Source of the DNA: Spirochaetales bacterium
Lineage (GTDB): Bacteria > Spirochaetota > Spirochaetia > Sphaerochaetales > Sphaerochaetaceae
Assembly: GCA_017962865.1 (NCBI GenBank)
Contig: JAGCUM010000253.1
Location: 1-6,698 of the forward strand
DNA: 6,698 nt
Direction of reading: 5' to 3'
Shown: in pieces, positions 1 through 4,718 of the stretch
How the letters are laid out: each line of letters begins with the position of its first letter
Numbering within the stretch: the stretch's first letter is position 1
Program-made: the position numbers and the translations under genes
Notes under the pieces: generated by a model
Seen by the model: the letters and a program-made list of their open reading frames with translations, nothing else
Told to the model about the DNA's origin: nothing
The model's database searches: none

Positions 1-952
1 ATGTGGCTCTGGATGGGACAACATACAGCTTCGGGATGTTCTTGCGGACATAATCCAGGACAACCTGCTTGTTCTCGAACACATAGGAGCGCATCTGATC
101 CAGCCACTGCTCGCCATGTTCGAAGGCGGCGATTGTCGCATCAACGGCAAAGGCGTTGGCCTCATTTGCCAGATTCAGATAGAGGGCTTTTGCCATTCTC
201 TTGCGGAGATCGGGGTTGGGAGTCATGGCTGCTGCACTCTGGATGCCTGCGATGTTGAAACACTTGGTGGGGGCCATGGCAGTGATGCTGTTTTCCCTGC
301 AGCATTCCGATACCGAGGCAAACGGGGTGTAGAGGATATCCGGGTCGGTGATGTCGCAGTGAATCTCATCCGAAATTACCAGGACACCATGCTTATGACA
401 GAGTTCTCCGACTTTATCCAGTTCGTCCCTGCTCCAGATCCTGCCCACGGGATTGTGCGGGTTGCAGAGGACAAACATTTTGGTTTTCGGATCCGACAGC
501 TTGGTCTCGAGGTCGGCGAAGTCCATGGAGTAGGCGCCGTCACGATAGGTCAGTTCCGATTCCAGCACTCTGCGCCCGTTGTTCCTGATGATGTTGAAGA
601 AGGCGTTGTAGACCGGACTCTGGATCAGTACGTTGTCGCCCGTTTCGGTGAATTCGCGGATTGCGCATGAAATGATGGGGATGACTCCGGTACAGAAGCT
701 GAACCAGGAGGGATCGGTCTTGAGGCTGTGTCGCTTCTCCCACCAGTGCACGTAGGAGAGGGCCCATTCGTCGGGAATGGTGGAGTAGCCGAAGATGCCG
801 TTGTCCATGCGCTTTTGGATGGCCTGCATGATTTCGGGTGCCGTCCTGAAGTCCATGTCGGCAACCCACATGGGGAGTTCGTTGTCCCTGACGTCCCATT
901 TCACTGAGCCGGTGTTTCTTCTGTCGATGACGGTGTCAAAGTCGTATTTCAT
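1..952 (-). CDS. patB: MalY/PatB-family PLP-dependent C-S beta-lyase (cystathionine beta-lyase type), 3' end cut by window
   Basis: This fold type I PLP aminotransferase-like enzyme would cleave C-S bonds of cystathionine or cysteine conjugates in the cytoplasm, giving a thiol, pyruvate and ammonia. The product starts MKYDFDTVIDRRNTGSVKWD, which fits the MalY/PatB N-terminus (xFDxxxxRxxTxxxKWD), followed by LPMWVADMDF. The cofactor motifs are visible: NPHNP at residues 164-168, SDEIHCD with Asp195, and APTKCFNIAG with the Schiff-base lysine at Lys230. The family is about 390 residues; 317 codons are inside the window, ending near VVPSRAT, so about 70 C-terminal residues lie beyond base 1. The start is fixed by family alignment, although there is no Shine-Dalgarno outside the tRNA that ends one base upstream. 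It is probably cotranscribed with that tRNA. The family is clear; the exact substrate is not, and MalY-like regulatory roles are possible. Confidence 0.9.
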   Translation of the reverse strand, partial: MKYDFDTVIDRRNTGSVKWDVRDNELPMWVADMDFRTAPEIMQAIQKRMDNGIFGYSTIPDEWALSYVHWWEKRHSLKTDPSWFSFCTGVIPIISCAIREFTETGDNVLIQSPVYNAFFNIIRNNGRRVLESELTYRDGAYSMDFADLETKLSDPKTKMFVLCNPHNPVGRIWSRDELDKVGELCHKHGVLVISDEIHCDITDPDILYTPFASVSECCRENSITAMAPTKCFNIAGIQSAAAMTPNPDLRKRMAKALYLNLANEANAFAVDATIAAFEHGEQWLDQMRSYVFENKQVVLDYVRKNIPKLYVVPSRAT

Positions 953-953
953 A

Positions 954-1025
954 TAGGTCCAGCGGGAATCGAACCCGCATTTCATCCTCCGGAGGGATGC
1001 GCCTTATCCATTGGGCTATGGACCC
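954..1025 (-). tRNA. tRNA-Arg (anticodon CCG)
   Basis: Read on the minus strand, this 72-nt sequence folds as a complete cloverleaf. The acceptor stem is GGGTCCA/TGGACCT (with a G-U closing pair), and the D arm contains AATGGATAA. The anticodon stem is CATCC/GGATG around loop CTCCGGA, giving anticodon CCG, which reads CGG arginine codons. The variable loop is the short AAAT, and the T arm is GCGGG-TTCGATT-CCCGC. The discriminator is A at 954. CCA is not encoded, so it must be added after processing. A TATAAT -10 box sits about a dozen bases before the mature 5' end. The patB-like start codon begins at 952, leaving a single spacer base. Confidence 0.95.
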
Positions 1026-1042
1026 GGTGTCTGCAGTCAATG

Positions 1043-1048
1043 ATTATA
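1043..1048 (-). promoter_or_regulatory. -10 box of the tRNA-Arg / patB promoter
   Basis: The minus strand carries a perfect TATAAT here, 17 bases before the mature tRNA 5' end. That puts the predicted transcription start near 1036 and leaves a leader of about 10 bases for RNase P. The -35 is poor at standard spacing (CCCGAA at 17 bp); TTGCCC is present only at 20 bp. An imperfect CCTT/AAGG inverted repeat lies at 1051-1063, within the spacer. The same promoter would serve the lyase gene downstream, since no other promoter fits between them. Confidence 0.6.
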
Positions 1049-1092
1049 TACCTTAAATGAAGGGTTTCGGGCAAGTGATGACGGATTTGGTA

Positions 1093-1121
1093 TTACCATT
1101 CGGGAGATTTGAATCTATAAT
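1093..1121 (+). promoter_or_regulatory. Promoter of the CDF transporter gene
   Basis: TTACCA (4 of 6 consensus matches) at 1093-1098 and a perfect TATAAT at 1116-1121 are separated by exactly 17 bp. The expected start of transcription, 6 to 8 bases after the -10 box, falls at 1127-1129, on or next to the ATG at 1129. The spacer contains the inverted repeat AGATT-TG-AATCT (1105-1116). A wider pair, ATTCGG (1098-1103) and CCGAAT (1122-1127), brackets the -10 box. This arrangement argues that the in-frame codons at 1057-1128 are promoter DNA, not coding sequence. Confidence 0.65.
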
Positions 1122-1128
1122 CCGAATT

Positions 1129-2283
1129 ATGACGGAAATGCAGCCCGAAAAAGGGAAGGTATACACTGTTGAGCCTCAGACAAGAACCCGCTATGCCAGA
1201 AGGGCGGGAGTGTTCGGAATTGTCTCCAACCTTGTGCTCGGCGTTCTGAAAATCATCATCGGTCTTCTGACAGGCAGTATCGGTATTGTTGCCGATGCCG
1301 TTAACAATATCTCGGACTGTGCATCCAGTGCTCTGACCATCCTGGGCTTCACCCTTGCGGAGAAGAAGCCGGACCGCGAGCATCCGTACGGCCATGCAAG
1401 GTATGAGTATCTGTTCGGCTTCACCATCGGGATAGTGATGCTGCTTACCGGAGTCCTGTTCGCGAAGGAATCAATCGAGAAGATCATCCATCCGCAGGAG
1501 CTGTCGATCACTGTTGCGACGTTCGTTGTCCTGGCTCTGGCGATTGTCGTCAAAGTGGTGCAGATGGTCGTCTACCTGAGGTGCAGCAAGGCCATAGACT
1601 CGCCGGCTCTGAAAGCCAGCGCCGAAGACTCCAGGAACGACATATTCACCACTGCCGGAATACTGGTTGCAATGAGTGTGATGGCAATTACAGGTATCAA
1701 TATCGATGGCCTGTTCGGTCTTGCCGTTTCACTTTTGGTAGTAATCAGCAGCATTCAGACCATCAAAGAGCAGATTGCACCGCTGATCGGAATCAAGCCC
1801 ACCCAGGAGAGGGTGAAGATGATTACCGATAAAATCATGTCCTATCCCGGGGTGCTGGGAATACATGATCTGGTGCTTCACAACTACGGGGTTCACAACG
1901 ATTTCGTGACGGTTCATGTCGAGGTGGATGAAGCGCAGAGCATAGTCGAGATACACGACATCGTGGACAAGATCGAGATGGATTTCAAGGAAGAGCTGGG
2001 GATTTCAATCACCATCCACATGGACCCGGTACAGGTGGGCAACGAGAAGCTGGATGCCATCAAGGAGAAGATTGCCGTCGCCCTGAACAAGCTGGATTCC
2101 GAGATCACCTTCCATGATGTGAGGATGGTTGACGGCAAGGATCTGACGAAGGTCATCCTGGACTGTGTCGTTCCGCCCGAGAAACACTACGGTGCAGAGC
2201 GGATTGCCGGCTATCTGAAGAACGAGGTCATCTGCGATTTCAGCCTGGATTTCGTCGTTGAAATCGACATCCCGTTCTGCTGA
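1129..2283 (+). CDS. CDF-family divalent metal cation exporter, probably Mn2+-type
   Basis: This inner-membrane metal/proton antiporter belongs to the cation diffusion facilitator family; 384 residues from the chosen ATG match the long-tailed bacterial subgroup. Hydrophobic segments appear at about 27-49, 50-75, 95-112, 127-150, 172-190 and 193-210. The transport-site residues are Asn59/Asp63 (DAVNNISD, segment 2) and Asp167/Asp171 (EDSRND, segment 5). An N-D-D-D set resembles the Mn exporter MntE and differs from the Zn-type sets with His, so Mn2+ is inferred. HPYGHARYEYL at 85-95 is the usual loop motif. The cytoplasmic dimerisation domain runs from about 223 to 300, followed by an extra tail of about 80 residues. 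An ATG at 1057 also opens the frame, but the promoter at 1093-1121 lies inside that extension. ATG 1138 (MQPEKGK) is an alternative start. No Shine-Dalgarno is well placed for either, suggesting leaderless translation. It is probably a single-gene unit. Confidence 0.9.
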   Translation: MTEMQPEKGKVYTVEPQTRTRYARRAGVFGIVSNLVLGVLKIIIGLLTGSIGIVADAVNNISDCASSALTILGFTLAEKKPDREHPYGHARYEYLFGFTIGIVMLLTGVLFAKESIEKIIHPQELSITVATFVVLALAIVVKVVQMVVYLRCSKAIDSPALKASAEDSRNDIFTTAGILVAMSVMAITGINIDGLFGLAVSLLVVISSIQTIKEQIAPLIGIKPTQERVKMITDKIMSYPGVLGIHDLVLHNYGVHNDFVTVHVEVDEAQSIVEIHDIVDKIEMDFKEELGISITIHMDPVQVGNEKLDAIKEKIAVALNKLDSEITFHDVRMVDGKDLTKVILDCVVPPEKHYGAERIAGYLKNEVICDFSLDFVVEIDIPFC

Positions 2284-2318
2284 TTCCCCGCACGTTCTTC
2301 CAAAGGCTTCTTAAGTCC

Positions 2319-2346
2319 TTGCCAAACATTGTTTTTGAAGTATAAT
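2319..2346 (+). promoter_or_regulatory. Strong sigma70-type promoter for the nucleotidyltransferase / envelope protein operon
   Basis: TTGCCA at 2319-2324 (5 of 6 consensus matches) is followed after 16 bp by a perfect TATAAT at 2341-2346. The predicted start of transcription is near 2353, leaving a leader of about 27 bases that contains the Shine-Dalgarno at 2365-2370. This is the best-looking promoter in the window. It should also drive the downstream envelope protein gene, because no promoter is evident just before 3288. Confidence 0.75.
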
Positions 2347-2364
2347 CACTACTAGTATATCTTC

Positions 2365-2370
2365 AGGAGA
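2365..2370 (+). promoter_or_regulatory. Shine-Dalgarno fixing the nucleotidyltransferase start
   Basis: AGGAGA lies 9 bases before the ATG at 2380 and directly against an in-frame TTG at 2371. The spacing favours ATG 2380, whose product begins MKPSLLVLAAG as the family does, and excludes the TTG. Confidence 0.8.
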
Positions 2371-2379
2371 TTGGCGGTA

Positions 2380-3135
2380 ATGAAACCATCATTATTGGTA
2401 CTTGCAGCAGGTCTTGGCTCCAGATACGGCGGAGTCAAACAGATAGATCCGGTTGGAATGCACGGTGAAGCACTGTTGGATTACAGTGTCTATGACGCCT
2501 ACAAGAGCGGATACGGAAAGGTCGTGTTCATCATCAGACCGGACATCGAGAAGGATTTCCGTGAGAGACTTTTCGACAGAATCGCCAGAAACATGGATGC
2601 GGAATATGTATTCCAGACGCATGAGTCGCTTCTTAATGCCGAGCAGATAAAGCAGTCCGAGGGAAGAACAAAGCCATGGGGAACCATCCATGCGCTTCTC
2701 TGTGCCAAGGACGTGATCAAAGAGCCGTTTACCGTCATCAATGCCGATGATTTCTATGGCCGCGAGGCTTACGGGATTCTGGGTGATTATCTTTCAAAGC
2801 TTTCGAACGACAGCACCGAACACGCCATGGTCGGCTATCTGCTCAGGAACACAATGAGTCCGATGGGCAGCGTCTCGCGCGGTGTCTGCCAGGTGAAGGA
2901 CGGACTGCTTCAGGGTATGAGGGAAAACACCAAGATCGAGTTCGAGGGAGACAAGATCGTATCGCATCTTCCCGAGGGCGATGTTTATCTGACGGGTGAC
3001 GAGTGGGTCTCGATGAACTTCTTCGGATTCACACCCAAGGCTTTCGAATACATGACCGAATACTTCGAGCGCTTCATGGCAGAGAATGCCTCCAGCCCGA
3101 AGGCAGAGGTCCTGCTTCCTAACTGTGCCGGTTAA
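2380..3135 (+). CDS. Sugar-phosphate nucleotidyltransferase (NTP_transferase family), cut short by an in-frame TAA
   Basis: Enzymes of this family couple a sugar 1-phosphate to a nucleoside triphosphate, giving an NDP-sugar and pyrophosphate in the cytoplasm for cell-surface or nucleotide-sugar synthesis. The N-terminal nucleotide-binding loop LAAGLGSRYGG is at residues 8-18, with Lys20 after it. KPWGTIHALL at 98-107 and the metal-binding NADDFYG at 121-127 (Asp123, Asp124) are present, and SMNFFGF is at 211-217. The reading frame stops after residue 251 (LLPNCAG, then TAA). The family is about 300 residues, and the next 50 codons in the same frame read as the missing C-terminus. The gene is therefore interrupted by one nonsense codon, which may be real, a strain-specific mutation or a sequence error. 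The particular sugar and nucleotide cannot be told. It is first in an operon with the envelope protein gene. Confidence 0.85.
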   Translation: MKPSLLVLAAGLGSRYGGVKQIDPVGMHGEALLDYSVYDAYKSGYGKVVFIIRPDIEKDFRERLFDRIARNMDAEYVFQTHESLLNAEQIKQSEGRTKPWGTIHALLCAKDVIKEPFTVINADDFYGREAYGILGDYLSKLSNDSTEHAMVGYLLRNTMSPMGSVSRGVCQVKDGLLQGMRENTKIEFEGDKIVSHLPEGDVYLTGDEWVSMNFFGFTPKAFEYMTEYFERFMAENASSPKAEVLLPNCAG

Positions 3136-3288
3136 ATGGTCCAGAAGGGCATAGGAACACTGAAGGTCTTCTCAACCACGGAGAAGTGGTTCGGAATGAC
3201 GTACAAGGAGGACAGGGATACTGTCAAACAGAACCTGGCTCTCAAGACCAAGGCGGGTGTCTATCCCGAAAAACTCTGGGAGAAATGA
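3136..3288 (+). pseudogene. C-terminal remainder of the nucleotidyltransferase, in frame after the TAA
   Basis: Directly after the TAA an ATG opens 50 codons in the same frame, beginning MVQKGIGTLKVF and containing EKWFGMTYKED and GVYPEKLW. These match the expected end of this family, where a K/RWxGxTYxED segment and a final GVYPxxLW recur. No residues are missing or duplicated across the break, so a substitution is a simpler explanation than an indel. TAA and ATG abut (TAAATG), which could allow termination-reinitiation, but no good Shine-Dalgarno precedes the ATG. The terminal TGA at 3286-3288 shares its last base with the next gene's ATG. It could be a separately made fragment, part of a readthrough product, or dead sequence. 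Confidence 0.7.
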
Positions 3289-4199
3289 TGAAAAAACTGC
3301 TTCTCATCGCAATTCTGTCGGTTATCTCTGTTGTCGGCCTGTTTGCCCTTGACGGAATTGTCACATGGACATGGTACGAAAACGACCCCGATGTCGAATT
3401 CTACAGGTATCAGGTCGACGGAGAAGAGGACGGCAGATGGACCGTCGTCGACTGGAGTGTCAACGAGGTATCCCTGACCCTGGATGTCTCCGTTCTCCAT
3501 ACCCTTTATCTGCAGCAGTCCTATGACGGAGAAATCTGGAGTCCCAGCAGCGCTACCGACTCCGAGATCTACACGGAAAGCGAGGGAGAAGAGTCCTACG
3601 AGGAAGAAGAATTTTCCGAGGAATTCGAACCCGAGGCTCCTCCTGCAGAGGAACAGCCCGCAGCGGATGAAGAGGTTGTTGCTGCAACTGTCATCGAGGA
3701 TGAGATCTATGTCCCGGTCGTCGAGGAAGAAGTCTACAAGCCTTTTGTGTTCGTTGATTTCGGAATCGGCTACATGAACAGCATCCCCGATTCTTCAGGC
3801 CCGAAGACAATAGGGTTCAACGCTTCCTATTACAGGACATTCTTCAAGGCCGGAATCTTCGACATCGGAGTGAAAGGCAATGTGGGCATCTATACCTCGA
3901 AGCAGCTGTTCATGAACCCGAGTCAGATGCAGCTTCAGGCTTATCTGAACGCCCAGGCTCTTGCCTCCACGGTCATCGGAAACTGCGATGTCTGGGGTGC
4001 CATCGGACCTGATCTCGGATTCACGTTCATCAACGACAGTTCGGTCAAGGCCGGTATGTCCATCGAAATCGGAGTCAGGTACCACAGGTACAAGAACTTC
4101 TCGATCGGCTTTGCCATCTCGGATCACTATTACCTGATTCCGGTGACAAAGATGGCCAACAGACTGGAGCTGAAGGCTTTCCTGAGCAAGGCTTTCTGA
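3288..4199 (+). CDS. Predicted outer-membrane / envelope protein with Fn3-like N-terminus and acidic linker
   Basis: I do not recognise a named family. The 303-residue product starts with a signal peptide, MKKLLLIAILSVISVVGLFA, with likely cleavage after Ala20 and no lipobox cysteine. Residues 24-90 form a Tyr/Trp-rich beta domain (TWTWYENDPDVEFYRYQVDG, then LYLQQSYDGEIWSPSSA) resembling an Ig or Fn3-like domain. Residues 91-150 are very rich in Glu and Pro and are probably disordered. From 152 the sequence alternates polar and hydrophobic residues with many aromatics and glycines (FVFVDFGIGYMN, IGVRYHRYKNFSIGFAIS) and ends KAF. A terminal Phe is typical of beta barrels assembled by BamA. The start at 3288 has GGGAG five bases upstream and overlaps the preceding TGA (TGATG), implying translational coupling. 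A longer frame from 3186 would bury the signal peptide. A small barrel with a periplasmic or surface domain is inferred. Confidence 0.75.
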   Translation: MKKLLLIAILSVISVVGLFALDGIVTWTWYENDPDVEFYRYQVDGEEDGRWTVVDWSVNEVSLTLDVSVLHTLYLQQSYDGEIWSPSSATDSEIYTESEGEESYEEEEFSEEFEPEAPPAEEQPAADEEVVAATVIEDEIYVPVVEEEVYKPFVFVDFGIGYMNSIPDSSGPKTIGFNASYYRTFFKAGIFDIGVKGNVGIYTSKQLFMNPSQMQLQAYLNAQALASTVIGNCDVWGAIGPDLGFTFINDSSVKAGMSIEIGVRYHRYKNFSIGFAISDHYYLIPVTKMANRLELKAFLSKAF

Positions 4200-4200
4200 G
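4173..4200 (+). repeat. Short imperfect tandem repeat at the end of the envelope protein gene
   Basis: AAGGCTTTCCTGAG at 4173-4186 is followed one base later by AAGGCTTTCTGAG at 4188-4200. The second copy differs by one missing C, and that absence puts TGA in frame. The encoded C-terminus is therefore KAF-LS-KAF, stopping right after Phe. Confidence 0.7.
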
Positions 4201-4204
4201 TTAA

Positions 4205-4253
4205 CTGACAATTGTTTTTTTCCCTGTTTTGATGTAAAACAGTGGCATATAGA
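4205..4253 (+). promoter_or_regulatory. Probable mscL promoter region
   Basis: The AT-rich 79-base gap before mscL contains several partial hexamers. CTGACA (4205-4210) with TTTGAT (4228-4233) has 17-bp spacing. TTGTTT (4212-4217) with TGTAAA (4234-4239) has 16-bp spacing. A TATAGA lies at 4248-4253. None is decisive. The T7 run at 4215-4221 follows the small palindrome ACAATTGT but has no GC-rich stem, so I do not call a terminator for the upstream gene. Confidence 0.35.
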
Positions 4254-4278
4254 GAACTTTTTCCCATGGAGGATTAAT

Positions 4279-4650
4279 ATGGCTGGAGAAAAGAAAGGCT
4301 TTTTCGGCGAGTTCAAGGAGTTCATCTCCCGTGGAAACGTCGTTGACATGGCAGTCGGTATCATCATCGGTGGTCTGTTCACCGCTATCGTCAATTCATT
4401 CGTCAAGGATATCCTGAATCCGATTCTCGGACTCCTTGTCGGCGGAACCGATTTCGGCGAGCTCAAGGTTATCCTCAAGGCAGCTACTGAGACAACAGAG
4501 GAGCTTGCCATCCGCTACGGTAACCTGATCCAGAACATCATCCAGTTCGTGCTCACTGCATTTGTGCTGTTCCTTATCGTCCGCGGTATCAACAGGATGA
4601 AGGAAAAGGCTGAGGCAGAGGCAAAGAAGGCTGCTGAAGAAGCCAACTGA
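4279..4650 (+). CDS. mscL: Large-conductance mechanosensitive channel MscL
   Basis: This is the homopentameric inner-membrane tension-gated pore that releases solutes during hypo-osmotic shock. At 123 residues it is close to the usual 125-150. The amphipathic N-terminal helix (GFFGEFKEFISRGN, residues 7-20) is followed by VVDMAVGIIIGGLFTAIVNSF (21-41, first membrane helix with pore-lining Gly/Ala positions). KDILNPILGLLVGG comes next, then a short periplasmic loop (about 56-78), the second membrane helix (about 82-102) and a charged C-terminal helix (RMKEKAEAEAKKAAEEAN). The periplasmic loop is short and Thr/Glu-rich (KAATETTEEL). A strong GGAGG at 4268-4272, six bases before ATG, fixes the start. 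It probably has its own promoter and may be cotranscribed with the YitT-type gene downstream. Confidence 0.97.
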   Translation: MAGEKKGFFGEFKEFISRGNVVDMAVGIIIGGLFTAIVNSFVKDILNPILGLLVGGTDFGELKVILKAATETTEELAIRYGNLIQNIIQFVLTAFVLFLIVRGINRMKEKAEAEAKKAAEEAN

Positions 4651-4674
4651 CGGTGTTACAAACCAATGATGTCG

Positions 4675-4700
4675 AGAGGCTGGGTGTCCCCAGCCTCTTT
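4675..4700 (+). terminator. Hairpin after mscL: intrinsic terminator or attenuator
   Basis: A perfect 10-bp stem (4675-4684 with 4689-4698) closes a TGTC loop and begins 24 bases after the mscL stop. It is GC-rich and would be very stable. The T tract is short (TCTTTGC), so termination may be partial. Only 18 bases separate it from the next start codon, too few for a promoter. Confidence 0.7.
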
Positions 4701-4718
4701 GCATGAAGGGCGGTCAGG

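Noticed and set aside
116..670. A long plus-strand open frame opposite the lyase gene
   Set aside because: It has no recognisable domain and no ribosome site, and it lies fully antisense to a gene with clear PLP-enzyme motifs; it is a shadow frame.
1057..1128. ATG 1057 as the start of the CDF transporter
   Set aside because: There is no Shine-Dalgarno, a TTACCA-N17-TATAAT promoter lies inside the extension, and the added 24 residues do not look like the start of a CDF protein.
2284..2340. A terminator after the CDF gene (AAGG/CCTT and CAAA/TTTG partial repeats)
   Set aside because: The stems are only four pairs with mismatches, and the T5 run is not directly behind a stable stem; the region is better explained by the next promoter's -35 element.
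2371..2379. TTG 2371 as the nucleotidyltransferase start
   Set aside because: The AGGAGA Shine-Dalgarno directly abuts it, while ATG 2380 has correct spacing and the family-like MKPSLLVLAAG.
3133..3135. TAA reassigned to an amino acid in this organism
   Set aside because: A single TAA in one gene is too little evidence, and no other gene in the window has an in-frame TAA. It is kept only as a remote alternative.
3100..3140. A frameshift rather than a nonsense codon in the nucleotidyltransferase
   Set aside because: The sequence upstream and downstream of TAA is in the same frame with no missing residues, so an indel is not needed.
3186..3287. Start of the envelope protein at 3186, or at ATG 3285
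   Set aside because: The first 33 extra residues are an out-of-frame reading of the conserved nucleotidyltransferase tail and would bury the signal peptide. ATG 3285 is too near GGGAG; 3288 is better spaced.
3795..4511. A 238-codon minus-strand frame spanning the envelope gene end and mscL
   Set aside because: It is antisense to two well-supported genes and has no ribosome site or domain.
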